This document shows positions 15,876 through 24,756 of a stretch of 43,158 bases of DNA, piece after piece. The translations under genes and the position numbers were made by a program. The notes under the pieces were generated by a model that saw only the letters and a list, made by a program, of their open reading frames with translations, did no database searches and had not been told where the DNA came from. This stretch comes from Caryophanales bacterium UBA7476 (GTDB lineage: Bacteria > Bacillota_I > Bacilli_A > RF39 > UBA660). Positions within the stretch are counted from its first letter, which is position 1. Each line of letters begins with the position of its first letter. Location of the stretch: contig DLOU01000033.1 in NCBI GenBank assembly GCA_002477275.1, positions 1 to 43,158 of the forward strand, in the 5' to 3' direction.

Positions 15876-17864
15876 ATGGACAATGTTAAAGATAGAGTTT
15901 TAGAGTTAACTAAAATACTTAATGAAGCAAATTATAATTATTATGTTAAAGATGATCCTACTATAACAGATCAAGAATATGATAAATATTTACGAGAACT
16001 TGAAGAATTAGAAGAAAAATATCCAGAATATAGTTATGATGATTCTCCTACTAAACGTGTTGGTGGAGAAGTTATTGATTCGTTTAATAAAGTTAATCAT
16101 GTTATACCTATGATGAGTTTAAGTGATGTATTTAGTGAAAGTGAAGTAGTAGGTTTTGATGATAGAATTAGAAAAGAAGGATTTAATCCTAAATATGTTT
16201 GTGAACTAAAAATAGATGGCCTTTCTGTTTCACTTTTATATCGTGATGGTAAGTTAGTTAGAGCAGCTACTCGTGGAGATGGTGTAGTAGGAGAGGATAT
16301 TACTCATAATGTAAAAACTATTAAATCAGTTCCGCTTACTTTAAATGAAAAAATTGATATTGAAGTACGCGGAGAAATATATATGAGTAAGAAGTCTTTG
16401 GAAAAGGTAAATATAGAAAGACTTAAAAATGGTGAAAAACCACTTCAAAACGCTAGAAATGGTGCTGCTGGATCCATTAGACAGCTTGATAGTAAAGTTG
16501 CTGCTAAGAGAGGACTTGATGTTTGGATTTATCATTTACCTAATCCACTTGATTATGATATTCATACTCATTATGCGGCTTTAGAATTTATGAAAAAATT
16601 AGGTTTTAAAGTTAATCCTAATAATAGATTAGTTAATAACATAAATGAAGTATTAGAATTTATAAGTGAAATGGGAGCTAAAAGAGAAAGCTTGCCATAT
16701 GATATAGATGGTGTTGTTATAAAAGTTAATAATATAGATATGCAAGCTGATATTGGTTATACTGCAAAATATCCTAAATGGGCTACTGCATATAAGTTTC
16801 CTGCAGAAGAAGTGTTAACTAGACTTAATGATATTATTTTTACAGTTGGTCGTACTGGACAGATTACTCCAAATGCTGTTTTAGATCCAGTAATAGTTAT
16901 GGGTTCTACAATATCACGTGCTACTTTACATAATGAGAATTACGTTAAGGAGAAGGATTTAAAGATTGGTGATATAGTTTCAATTAGAAAAGCTGGTGAT
17001 GTTATACCGGAAGTGGTTGAAGTAAAAAAAGAGAGAAGAACTGGTAATGAAAAAGAATTTACTATGATTACTAATTGTCCTATTTGCGGTAGCGTTTTAC
17101 AAAAGAAAGAAGGACAAGTAGACTATTTTTGTCTAAATGAGTCATGTCCTACTCGTAAAATAGAATCTTTAATACATTTTGCAAGCCGTGATGCTATGAA
17201 CATAGATGGCCTTGGGGAAAAAATAATGGAAGACTTCTTTAATTTTGGTTTTATTAAGAGTATTCCTGATATATATTTACTTCAGAGCCATAGAGAAGAT
17301 TTACAAAGACTTGAAGGATATGGTGAAAAATCTATTACTAAGTTAATTGAATCTATTGAGGAGAGTAAGAAAAATTCTCTTGAGAAACTTCTTTTTGGAT
17401 TTGGTATTTCAGGTGTTGGTAGTAAGACAGCTAAAGTACTTGCTGCACATTTTCATAATATAGATAATTTAATTAATACATCCTTTGAAGAATTAAATAA
17501 TATTAATGATATTGGTAATATACTTGCTAAAAGTATTACAGACTTCTTTAGTGATTCAAGTAATTTAGAATTAATTGATACTTTAAAAAAGTTTGGTTTA
17601 AATATGGAGTATTTAGGCAAAAAAATTGTACTTGATGAAAGTTTTGCAGGTAAGACTTTTGTTCTTACTGGAACTATGAGTGAATTTAAAAGAGAAGAAG
17701 CAAAAGAAATAATTGAGTCTCGTGGTGGTAAGACAAGTAGCTCTGTTTCTAAAAAGACAGATGTTGTACTTGCTGGAGTAGATCCGGGTAGTAAATATGA
17801 TAAAGCCGTAGAACTAGGTATTACTATCTGGAGTGAAGAGGACTTTAAGAGTCATTTAAATTAA
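15876..17864 (+). CDS. ligA: NAD-dependent DNA ligase LigA
   Basis: The replicative DNA ligase, which seals nicks using NAD. Length 662 residues, normal for LigA. The Ia domain is followed by the adenylation domain with nucleophile Lys112 in CELKIDG and with GRTGQITPNAV. An OB domain, a four-Cys zinc finger (CPICGS ... CLNESCPTRK), helix-hairpin-helix repeats and a C-terminal BRCT domain (GKTFVLTGTMSEFKREEA) complete it. ATG 15876 follows AGGTGA by 5 bases and is preferred over the upstream GTG 15867. A TATAAT-like box precedes it. In Bacillus it sits directly after pcrA; here the DGR region separates them. The GIY-YIG gene follows after one base. Confidence 0.97.
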   Translation: MDNVKDRVLELTKILNEANYNYYVKDDPTITDQEYDKYLRELEELEEKYPEYSYDDSPTKRVGGEVIDSFNKVNHVIPMMSLSDVFSESEVVGFDDRIRKEGFNPKYVCELKIDGLSVSLLYRDGKLVRAATRGDGVVGEDITHNVKTIKSVPLTLNEKIDIEVRGEIYMSKKSLEKVNIERLKNGEKPLQNARNGAAGSIRQLDSKVAAKRGLDVWIYHLPNPLDYDIHTHYAALEFMKKLGFKVNPNNRLVNNINEVLEFISEMGAKRESLPYDIDGVVIKVNNIDMQADIGYTAKYPKWATAYKFPAEEVLTRLNDIIFTVGRTGQITPNAVLDPVIVMGSTISRATLHNENYVKEKDLKIGDIVSIRKAGDVIPEVVEVKKERRTGNEKEFTMITNCPICGSVLQKKEGQVDYFCLNESCPTRKIESLIHFASRDAMNIDGLGEKIMEDFFNFGFIKSIPDIYLLQSHREDLQRLEGYGEKSITKLIESIEESKKNSLEKLLFGFGISGVGSKTAKVLAAHFHNIDNLINTSFEELNNINDIGNILAKSITDFFSDSSNLELIDTLKKFGLNMEYLGKKIVLDESFAGKTFVLTGTMSEFKREEAKEIIESRGGKTSSSVSKKTDVVLAGVDPGSKYDKAVELGITIWSEEDFKSHLN

Positions 17865-17865
17865 T

Positions 17866-18177
17866 ATGTATTATACCTATATGATTAGATGTAGTGATAA
17901 TTCTATTTACACTGGTATTACAACTGATATTAATAGAAGATTCTTAGAACATAAGAATAAAGATAAAAAGTGCGCAAAGTATACTTACACTCATGATGTA
18001 GTTAAACTTGAATGTTATTATATTTCTGAAACACGTTCTTTGGCTTCCCGTCTTGAATATTATATAAAAAAGCTTAGTAAGGACGAGAAAGAAAAGTTAA
18101 TATTTAGTGATAAAAATTTTGAATTATTATTTCAAGAAAAACTTGATTTAACTCAATATAAAAGAGGCAAAATTTAG
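17866..18177 (+). CDS. GIY-YIG nuclease family protein (UPF0213/YhbQ type)
   Basis: A 103-residue single-domain GIY-YIG protein. The motif appears as YYTYMIRC ... SIYTGITTDINRRFLEH, with the conserved Tyr, Arg and His, and a later SRLEYYIKKLSKDEK block carries the metal-binding Glu. Family members such as YhbQ are small DNA-structure-associated nucleases of poorly defined role. The start lies one base after the ligA stop, so it is co-transcribed and probably reinitiated. The stop overlaps the terminator stem. Confidence 0.88.
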   Translation: MYYTYMIRCSDNSIYTGITTDINRRFLEHKNKDKKCAKYTYTHDVVKLECYYISETRSLASRLEYYIKKLSKDEKEKLIFSDKNFELLFQEKLDLTQYKRGKI

Positions 18178-18189
18178 CTTCTTTTTTTT
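18162..18189 (+). terminator. intrinsic terminator of the ligA operon
   Basis: AAGAGGC (18162-18168) pairs with GCTTCTT (18177-18183, one G-U pair), followed by TTTTTT. The stem overlaps the stop codon. Confidence 0.7.
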
Positions 18190-18224
18190 GTCAAAAATTT
18201 CTTTTGATTTTTTCTTTAAATTCG

Positions 18225-18252
18225 TTGAATTATTTTTTATCTTTGTTATAAT
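18225..18252 (+). promoter_or_regulatory. sigma-A-type promoter for lon
   Basis: TTGAAT (18225-18230), a 16-base spacer and TATAAT (18247-18252), 34 bases before the lon start. No clear CtsR or HrcA operator is seen around it. Confidence 0.65.
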
Positions 18253-18286
18253 AGAAAGCAGTATTTAAATTGGAAGGAGATACTAT

Positions 18287-20596
18287 ATGAGTGATAATAA
18301 AATGACAGTATTTCTATCAAATGAAATAGTTTTACTTCCTAATTCTGAAGTTAGATTTGAGACAGATAACATTGATGATAAGGAGTTTTTCTCTTTACTT
18401 GAAGAAGTAGGGAAGCAAGAGTTACTAGTTGTAAATCCCTTTAATACAAGTGTAAGTTTCCCTGATATAACTGAACTTCCACGTATAGCAACTCTTGCTG
18501 AACTTCGTATGAAGATTGATGTTCCTAATGGTAAGACAAGAGTTACCTTATTTGGTGTTAGACGTGTTGAAATAACCGATTATTTTTTAGAAGATTCTTT
18601 TTATACGGCAAATTATAAAGAGATAATAAAAAAAGAAATAAAAGAAGATACTTTAACATATAGAAGTTTACTTATTAAGTGTTTAGAGAAGTATATAAAT
18701 AAAATTCCATATGTTTCTAATTCTATTATGGGACAACTTCATTTAATAAATGAACTTGAAGATCTAACTGATATAGTTGCTTCTTTTGTACCACTTCCTT
18801 TTGACAAAAAGAAAAAATATGTTTTAGAACTAGATGTAATTAATAGAGTTAAACTTTTAGTTGAAGATATGAATGAAGAAATTAAGTTTATTGAACTTGA
18901 AGAAAAAATAGAAAATGAAGTTACTCATGAACTTGATAAGAGTCAGAAAGAATATTATTTAAGAGAAAAATTAAATGTTATTCAACAAGAACTTGGTGAT
19001 ACTAATAATAAAGATGATGAGATATCTAGACTTAATAAAAAGTATTCTAAACTTAATTGTAGTAGAGAAGTTAAAAATCGTATTAAAAGAGAAATAAAAA
19101 GATATCAGTCTACTCCAAGTACTTCTCCCGAAGCTTCTGTTATTCGTGATTATCTTGAATGGATGGTTAGTCTTCCTTGGAATAAATTTACTAAAGATGA
19201 AAAAGATTTAAGAAAAGTTGATGCTAGTTTGAATTCGACTCATTATGGTCTTTTGAAGGTTAAAACTAGAATACTTGAGTATTTAGCTGTTAAACAAAAT
19301 AGTAATAGTTTAAGAAGTCCTATTATATGTTTAGTTGGACCTCCTGGAGTTGGCAAAACAAGTCTTGCTCTTTCTATTGCTAAAGCGTTAAATCGTAAAT
19401 CTACTAAGATTAGTGTTGGTGGTATTAATGATGAAGCAGAAATAGTTGGTCATAGAAGAACTTATGTTGGAGCTCTTCCTGGTAGAATTATTCAAGGTAT
19501 GAGAAAAGCTGGGAGTAGTAATCCAGTGTTTATAATTGATGAGATAGATAAACTTAGAAAAGATATGAAGGGTGATCCTGCGAGTAGTTTACTTGAAGTG
19601 CTTGATCCTGAACAAAATAGTAAATTTTCTGATCATTATATAGAAGAAGATTTTGATTTAAGCAATGTTATGTTTATTCTTACTGCTAATTATATAGAAC
19701 AAATTCCATATGAACTTCAAGATAGATTAGAAATTATTGAGGTACCTAGTTATACTGAACTAGAGAAATTTTATATTGCAAAAGATTATTTAATACCAAG
19801 AGAACTTGAAGAGCATGGATTAACTGAAATAGAAGTTCAATTTGAGGATGATGCAATTAGTACTTTGATTAATAATTATACTAAAGAGGCTGGTGTACGT
19901 GAATTACAAAGAGAAATACAAAGCATTTTAAGAAAAATAGTTAAAAAAATGCTTACTGATTCAACGGTGGCTTCATATATTGTTACTAAAGAATTAATAT
20001 CTGAATTATTAGGTAAGGGTAGATTTGAATATGAAAAAATAGAAGATAATAATAAAGTAGGTATTGTTAATGGACTTTGTTATACTCCTTTTGGTGGAGA
20101 TATTCTTCCTATTGAGTCAACTTGTTATGATGGTGATAATAAACTTTTATTAACAGGTTCTCTTGGTAATGTTATGCAAGAATCTGCTCGAATCGCTCTT
20201 AGTTATGTAAGAACTAATTCTTTAAAATTTGATATAAAATCAGATTTGTTTGAAAAAAAAGATATACATATTCATGTTCCAGATGGAGCCATAAAAAAAG
20301 ATGGGCCTAGTGCTGGGGTTACTCTTGTTACATCTCTTATTAGTCTTTTCTCTAATAAAGTTGTTCCAAGTAATATTGCTATGACTGGAGAAATTACTCT
20401 TCGTGGTAAAGTTCTTCCAATAGGTGGTTTAAGGGAAAAATTAATTGGAGCTAAAAGAGCAGGGGCAAATTTAATATACGTTCCTAGTAGAAATAAATAT
20501 GATATTGATGAACTTGATAATGAATTAAAAGAGGGGCTTGAAATTATTTATGTAGACGATTATATGGATATTTATAGATCTATATTTGGGAGATAA
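18287..20596 (+). CDS. lon: ATP-dependent protease Lon
   Basis: A cytosolic AAA+ serine protease degrading damaged and regulatory proteins. The 769 residues are the normal LonA length. The N-terminal substrate-binding domain is followed by a coiled coil (SQKEYYLREKLNVIQQELG). Then come Walker A GPPGVGKTS (from residue 351), Walker B VFIIDEIDK, and the protease domain with Ser675 in DGPSAGVTL and Lys718 in GLREK. The Ser-Lys spacing of 43 equals that of E. coli Lon. GGAAGGAGA precedes ATG 18287. The order lon, spoVID, ysxE resembles Bacillus subtilis, where lonA lies upstream of the hem genes and spoVID-ysxE. An unknown gene follows after 2 bases. Confidence 0.97.
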   Translation: MSDNKMTVFLSNEIVLLPNSEVRFETDNIDDKEFFSLLEEVGKQELLVVNPFNTSVSFPDITELPRIATLAELRMKIDVPNGKTRVTLFGVRRVEITDYFLEDSFYTANYKEIIKKEIKEDTLTYRSLLIKCLEKYINKIPYVSNSIMGQLHLINELEDLTDIVASFVPLPFDKKKKYVLELDVINRVKLLVEDMNEEIKFIELEEKIENEVTHELDKSQKEYYLREKLNVIQQELGDTNNKDDEISRLNKKYSKLNCSREVKNRIKREIKRYQSTPSTSPEASVIRDYLEWMVSLPWNKFTKDEKDLRKVDASLNSTHYGLLKVKTRILEYLAVKQNSNSLRSPIICLVGPPGVGKTSLALSIAKALNRKSTKISVGGINDEAEIVGHRRTYVGALPGRIIQGMRKAGSSNPVFIIDEIDKLRKDMKGDPASSLLEVLDPEQNSKFSDHYIEEDFDLSNVMFILTANYIEQIPYELQDRLEIIEVPSYTELEKFYIAKDYLIPRELEEHGLTEIEVQFEDDAISTLINNYTKEAGVRELQREIQSILRKIVKKMLTDSTVASYIVTKELISELLGKGRFEYEKIEDNNKVGIVNGLCYTPFGGDILPIESTCYDGDNKLLLTGSLGNVMQESARIALSYVRTNSLKFDIKSDLFEKKDIHIHVPDGAIKKDGPSAGVTLVTSLISLFSNKVVPSNIAMTGEITLRGKVLPIGGLREKLIGAKRAGANLIYVPSRNKYDIDELDNELKEGLEIIYVDDYMDIYRSIFGR

Positions 20597-20598
20597 TT

Positions 20599-21408
20599 AT
20601 GGATGAAGAAATAACTATTGATAGAATAAATATGGGGTATATTGTGTGTCTATTAACAGTTAAAGAAAGTCTAATTACTTTAACTAGTGATGAACTTGTT
20701 GAATTATTTTATAATGATGAAAATAATAATGAAGATACAGCTTGCATAGAATCTTTTCTCAGAACACTTATTTTCTTATTAAAAAATGATTATTATTTTT
20801 TATATCTTGGAAAAGATGTTTATAACAAAATTTATGATGTGGTTTCAAGAGGTAGACTTTTAGTTAAAAATAATAAAGAAGATATATACGAGATGTCTAA
20901 TACTATTATTTCATGGCTAAATAAATTAGATATGAATTATTATGAGGTTATTAGAAAAAGGTATTTGTATAATCAAATTAGTTTGAGAACAGGTGAAGAG
21001 TATGACGATTATGAACTTTCTTCTGATAAAATGGAAAAAATTGTAAAAGAATATATTCTTAAAGATAGAATTATATTTATGAGCTTTTTTAGTGATAAAA
21101 ATGAGTTTATTATTAATGATTCCAATGCACACTTTTATCTTTCTTCACTAAGTTATTTTTTTGATAAATTAAATGCCTTGTTTGAGGATGAAGGAAGATT
21201 AAAATTTCTTGCTTATGTTAAATTTGTTCTTGATCAAGCTAATCAGAAACAATTTTCTCAGAAAATTATACCTAGAAGTATTTATGAAAATCATAAATAT
21301 GTTTTAAATAATATTCAAGAAAAATTAAATTCTTATTTAAAAAAAGAAAATATTTCTAAAAGGGATATTTCAAAATTAAAAATTAAAGCAAAAGCATCAG
21401 TTCATTGA
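20599..21408 (+). CDS. hypothetical protein co-transcribed with lon
   Basis: A 269-residue soluble protein of unknown family. It starts 2 bases after the lon stop, with GGGAG in the end of lon as its ribosome site. It is mostly helical, rich in Tyr, Leu, Asp and Lys, with no signal peptide, membrane helix or recognisable catalytic motif. The C-terminal 40 residues are basic (KKENISKRDISKLKIKAKASVH). In Bacillus the gene after lonA is ysxC/engB, a GTPase, and this protein has no GTP-binding motif. A Lon-related or sporulation role is only suggested by position. Confidence 0.65.
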   Translation: MDEEITIDRINMGYIVCLLTVKESLITLTSDELVELFYNDENNNEDTACIESFLRTLIFLLKNDYYFLYLGKDVYNKIYDVVSRGRLLVKNNKEDIYEMSNTIISWLNKLDMNYYEVIRKRYLYNQISLRTGEEYDDYELSSDKMEKIVKEYILKDRIIFMSFFSDKNEFIINDSNAHFYLSSLSYFFDKLNALFEDEGRLKFLAYVKFVLDQANQKQFSQKIIPRSIYENHKYVLNNIQEKLNSYLKKENISKRDISKLKIKAKASVH

Positions 21409-21418
21409 TGCTTTTTTT
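21390..21418 (+). terminator. intrinsic terminator of the lon operon
   Basis: AAAAGCATCA (21390-21399) pairs with TGATGCTTTT (21406-21415), followed by TTT. It overlaps the stop codon of the preceding gene. Confidence 0.85.
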
Positions 21419-21467
21419 GTAATAATTAATTATTCCTTTCATAATATTTTATTGAGAGGAGATTTTT

Positions 21468-22259
21468 ATGAAAAAAACAGTTTCTTTTACTAAAGATTTG
21501 GAATTTCCTACAATGATAGGTGAGATTACTGAAATTACTTTAGAAGATAATTTAACTTTTACTAGTTCAAGTAATATTGAGGGTAGCTTTTTTATAGGTG
21601 GAAAATATAAAATGACTGAGGCTAGTAGACTAGAAGAAGATTTTTCTTTTAATATACCAACTCAAATTACTTTAACTCAGAATTTGGAAAAGGATACTTG
21701 TAGTGTAAGTATTGAAGATTTTAAATATGAAATTGTTGATGAAGTTATTTTAAGATGTAATATAGATGTATTGGTTGAAGGTAGGGAAGAAATTGAACTA
21801 GATGAAGATGTTCAAGAAATAAAAGAAGAATTAGTGATTGAAGAAGAAAATGATACAGATAGAGAATGCGATGGAGATTCGAAAGAAAATAAAGAAATAG
21901 AAATACCTATTAAAGATAGAAATACAGATATAGATACAGGTATAGATGAATTAAAAGAAGAAGAGTTAGATATTCTTCAAGAATTAGAATTTCCTTCTAA
22001 TAAAAATGAGTCATCATCTGTTCCTCCTTTGACATCTAATGAGGAGATAACTACAAATTCACTTTTTTCAAATTTAGCAGATGAAGATGATAGTTTTTCT
22101 ACCTATTCAATTTATATAATGAGAGAAGAAGATTCTTTAGAAAAAATAATGGAAAAATATAAAATTAATAAAGATATTTTAGAAGAATATAATGATATTT
22201 CAAGTATTGGTTTAAATTCTAAAATAATAATTCCAAATTCTAATAATGAACAAAGTTAA
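21468..22259 (+). CDS. spoVID: SpoVID-like spore coat morphogenetic protein (LysM)
   Basis: A 263-residue protein with three parts. The N-terminal beta domain (about 1-110) resembles the SpoVID N-terminus (EGSFFIGGKYKM, ITLTQNLEKD). The middle is a long acidic linker rich in Glu and Asp (about 115-205). The C-terminus is a LysM-like domain (YSIYIMREEDSLEKIMEKYKINKDILEEYN ... LNSKIIIPN). SpoVID of Bacillus encases the forespore with coat protein and has this layout but is about twice as long, the difference being in the linker. The next gene is a YsxE/CotS relative, as in Bacillus, which supports the call. The stop overlaps that gene by 14 bases. GAGAGGAGA precedes ATG 21468. Confidence 0.78.
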   Translation: MKKTVSFTKDLEFPTMIGEITEITLEDNLTFTSSSNIEGSFFIGGKYKMTEASRLEEDFSFNIPTQITLTQNLEKDTCSVSIEDFKYEIVDEVILRCNIDVLVEGREEIELDEDVQEIKEELVIEEENDTDRECDGDSKENKEIEIPIKDRNTDIDTGIDELKEEELDILQELEFPSNKNESSSVPPLTSNEEITTNSLFSNLADEDDSFSTYSIYIMREEDSLEKIMEKYKINKDILEEYNDISSIGLNSKIIIPNSNNEQS

Positions 22260-23169
22260 AGCTTTTTTATTAGATAAGAATATAGATATATCTAAATTTT
22301 CTTATAAAAATACTGCAATTATAATAGAGAATGATAAAAATAAATATGTTTTAAAACAAAAAAAAAGAGATGATAAGAAAGAATTATATGATTATTTGTT
22401 ATCCAGAAATTTTTCTTTCTTTTTATATCCAGAAAATGATTTTAAAGATGATTATGAGGTATATCAGTATATTACGGAGATAAAAACGTTAAGAGAAGAA
22501 AAAGCAGCTTCACTTATTAACATTATTTCTGAACTTCATATTAGAACTACATCATATAAAGAATATTCTTTGGATGAGATTAAAGAAATATATGAAGAAA
22601 AAAATAATAGAATAAATTATTTATTTCAATATTATGATGAGTTAGAAGAAGTTTTTTCTAAGGAAATATATCCCGCTCCGTTTCAGCTTTTACTTCTAAA
22701 TAATGTTTCTAAGATTTACAATACACTTAATTACAGTAAAATTCTTGTTGAAAAATGGTATAAAAATGTGGTTAATGATAAAAGAAGAAGAATTGTTTTT
22801 TTACATAATCATCTTTCTTTAGATCATTTTATTGATTCTAGTGATCCTAAAATTATTAATTTTGATTATTCAAAATATGATAGTCCAATTTATGATTTTG
22901 TTAATTTTTATAAAAGCCATTTTTATGAACTTGATATGACAATGTTGTTTAATAAATATCAACATAGGTATAGGTTTACTGATAATGAACGTTTATTATT
23001 TTTTATAGAAATAATTATTCCTTCTAAAATTAATTTTTCTGATAATGTATGTGATAATACTTTAAAAATAAATAATTTAATTAATTATATAGATATAACA
23101 CGTAAATTTATTTTAGAAGAGGAGAAGAAAGAGCAAGAAGAAGATTATTCCAAATTCAATAAGCAATAG
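22246..23169 (+). CDS. ysxE: YsxE/CotS-like spore coat kinase-fold protein
   Basis: A 307-residue protein with the aminoglycoside-phosphotransferase-like fold used by the spore coat proteins CotS, CotI, YutH and YsxE. The N-lobe has NKYVLKQKKRDDKKELYDYL with a candidate ATP-binding Lys. The C-lobe has HNHLSLDHF, where active kinases have HxDxxxxN, and INFDYSKYDSPIYDFVNFYK in place of the DFG-like IDFD block. Loss of the catalytic Asp suggests a pseudokinase or altered chemistry. It overlaps the SpoVID-like gene by 14 bases, matching the spoVID-ysxE pair of Bacillus subtilis. The 3' end overlaps a convergent small gene by 57 bases. Confidence 0.78.
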   Translation: MNKVKAFLLDKNIDISKFSYKNTAIIIENDKNKYVLKQKKRDDKKELYDYLLSRNFSFFLYPENDFKDDYEVYQYITEIKTLREEKAASLINIISELHIRTTSYKEYSLDEIKEIYEEKNNRINYLFQYYDELEEVFSKEIYPAPFQLLLLNNVSKIYNTLNYSKILVEKWYKNVVNDKRRRIVFLHNHLSLDHFIDSSDPKIINFDYSKYDSPIYDFVNFYKSHFYELDMTMLFNKYQHRYRFTDNERLLFFIEIIIPSKINFSDNVCDNTLKINNLINYIDITRKFILEEEKKEQEEDYSKFNKQ

Positions 23170-23328
23170 AATAGCATTTATTCTAGTTGTTATAAATACT
23201 AATATTAATACTTGATAGAAGATAATTATACTTAAACAAAAAATTAGTCCTAAATAAAATAATGACGTTCTTCTTCTTTGCTTACACATATTACACCTAC
23301 AATAGAATGGATGCCTTTTTCTATTCAT
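23113..23328 (-). CDS. small membrane protein with CxCxxC motif
   Basis: A 71-residue protein on the opposite strand. The N-terminus is basic with a compact Cys cluster (FYCRCNMCKQRRR), followed by two hydrophobic helices filling the rest. ATG 23328 is chosen because AGGTG lies 6 bases upstream on the minus strand. The last 57 bases overlap the end of the ysxE-like gene convergently, which is unusual and lowers confidence. The good ribosome site and the membrane-protein-like composition favour a real gene. A single metal-binding knuckle on a small membrane anchor is all that can be seen. Confidence 0.55.
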   Translation of the reverse strand: MNRKRHPFYCRCNMCKQRRRTSLFYLGLIFCLSIIIFYQVLILVFITTRINAILLLIEFGIIFFLLFLLLF

Positions 23329-23403
23329 ATATATCACCTATAATAATTTATGTTATTTTTTTTTGATATGTGCTATAATATATTTGAAAGATGGGTTGAT
23401 GAT

Positions 23404-23889
23404 ATGAGTAAAAGAGGTTTTACTTTAATAGAGTTACTTGTTGTAATAATTATAATGGGATTAATTACTTTTTTAGGTTTTCCTGCTTTAATGAGAACTT
23501 TAACTACTAATTCAACACGTGAATTTGAATTGTATGGCGAATCTATGATTGCTGGTGCAAAATTATACATGCAAAAAGAAGGCTATGATTTACAAGAAGA
23601 AGAAAAAGAATATGAGAAAATAAATGGTGTATCTGGAGATTTAAGAAATGGTGGACACCTTATTACTTTGGATGATTTAATTGATGGTGAATATGTATCT
23701 GAATTTAAATCATCTAGAAAAAATCATTCTTGTTATAAATATAGAAATAATACTGTTTCAACAGATGTTAATAATATAAGTGGTGTCAGAGTTAAACTAA
23801 CTGATCATGATACCTATAAATATACTTATCAACTTTTTTGTAAAATTGGTGATAAGGCTTACATTTATGAATTTAAAAGTTTAGATTAG
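23404..23889 (+). CDS. type IV pilin-like / pseudopilin protein
   Basis: A 161-residue protein with a class III prepilin signal: MSKRG then FTLIELLVVIIIMGLITFLG, with Glu at position 5 of the mature chain. Prepilin peptidase cuts after Gly5 and methylates the Phe. The rest is a soluble domain with two Cys that could pair (NHSCYKYR and YQLFCKIG). ATG 23404 puts the cleavage signal at the usual distance from the start; upstream in-frame starts would add an improbable 18-residue extension. No assembly ATPase, platform protein or peptidase gene is nearby, so it would rely on machinery elsewhere, such as a competence (ComG-type) system. Confidence 0.85.
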   Translation: MSKRGFTLIELLVVIIIMGLITFLGFPALMRTLTTNSTREFELYGESMIAGAKLYMQKEGYDLQEEEKEYEKINGVSGDLRNGGHLITLDDLIDGEYVSEFKSSRKNHSCYKYRNNTVSTDVNNISGVRVKLTDHDTYKYTYQLFCKIGDKAYIYEFKSLD

Positions 23890-23914
23890 AAAGCTGAATA
23901 GTTTTCTTTTTTTT
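23889..23914 (+). terminator. intrinsic terminator
   Basis: GAAAGCT (23889-23895) pairs with AGTTTTC (23900-23906, one G-U pair), followed by an 8-base T-run. Confidence 0.7.
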
Positions 23915-24019
23915 GTTTAAAAAAATTTTTAATACCCTTAATAACTATGGTGATATATTTGACAAACAAGTTTTTTGATGATAGTATAGTGAGCTATCCC
24001 GTGGTAGAGAGGTGTTTAA

Positions 24020-24703
24020 ATGCAATTTTATAATGAAGAGCAAGCAGTTAGAGTTTGCCTTGAAAAGCCAAATATGATTTTTGGACTTATCAAAGAGGGA
24101 TATACAGAGGTTGTCGGTAGAATACTTAGTTTGGATAAAAGTATTATAAATACTATTGATTCAGAAGGTAATAATGTAATGATGGCTTTACTTAATAAGA
24201 AAAGCTATGATTTAGTTTTAGAAAATATGAAAAATAAAGAGTGGGATGTAAATCATCAAAATTATTCTGGGAATACTTTTTCACATATTTTAGTTACATT
24301 AAATTACTTAAAGATTCTTAATATATTGGAAAAGTTAAAGAAAAATAAGAATTTTATACCTAATATAAAAAATAATAGAGGAGAAACTATTTTGGATAGA
24401 GCAGTACTTACAAATAATTTATGTACTGCCATTAAAATTCTAGATGATAATAGATTTAATGATATAGATGTTCTTTCTTTTAAATATATGTTTGATAAGT
24501 ATATAAATAATTCTCATTATGGAGTGTATTCTAAAATTAATAATTTAGAAGTTATTATTGAAAAAATTGGTAAAAAAGATAAGTTGAAGCCAAATATGAA
24601 AAAATTATTAGGAGTTATTTCTTCTAATATTGATATCATTAAAAACGATATATTAGTTAATAAAACTAATAATATTGATGTGATTATTAATTCATTTATA
24701 TAA
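24020..24703 (+). CDS. ankyrin-repeat-like protein
   Basis: A 227-residue soluble protein with about three degenerate ankyrin repeats: IDSEGNNVMMALLNKKSYDL, VNHQNYSGNTFSHILVTLNY and PNIKNNRGETILDRAVLTNN, spaced about 35-40 residues apart. Each shows the ankyrin pattern of a beta-turn with xGxT/N followed by an alpha-helix pair. Such repeats mediate protein binding. GAGAGGTG precedes ATG 24020. Two possible ribosomal or RNA-like GC-rich bases upstream (CCCGTGG near 24000) are not part of any structure I can define. The next gene's ribosome site lies just after this stop. The partner is unknown. Confidence 0.68.
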   Translation: MQFYNEEQAVRVCLEKPNMIFGLIKEGYTEVVGRILSLDKSIINTIDSEGNNVMMALLNKKSYDLVLENMKNKEWDVNHQNYSGNTFSHILVTLNYLKILNILEKLKKNKNFIPNIKNNRGETILDRAVLTNNLCTAIKILDDNRFNDIDVLSFKYMFDKYINNSHYGVYSKINNLEVIIEKIGKKDKLKPNMKKLLGVISSNIDIIKNDILVNKTNNIDVIINSFI

Positions 24704-24756
24704 TGATTGTTTTATTTCTATTTTTATGTTATCCTTTATTTGAAGGAGAGGTGTTT

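Noticed and set aside
18189..18215. CtsR operator before lon (GTCAAA near the T-run)
   Set aside because: Only one partial heptad is present; the tandem GTCAAA arrangement of a CtsR box is missing.
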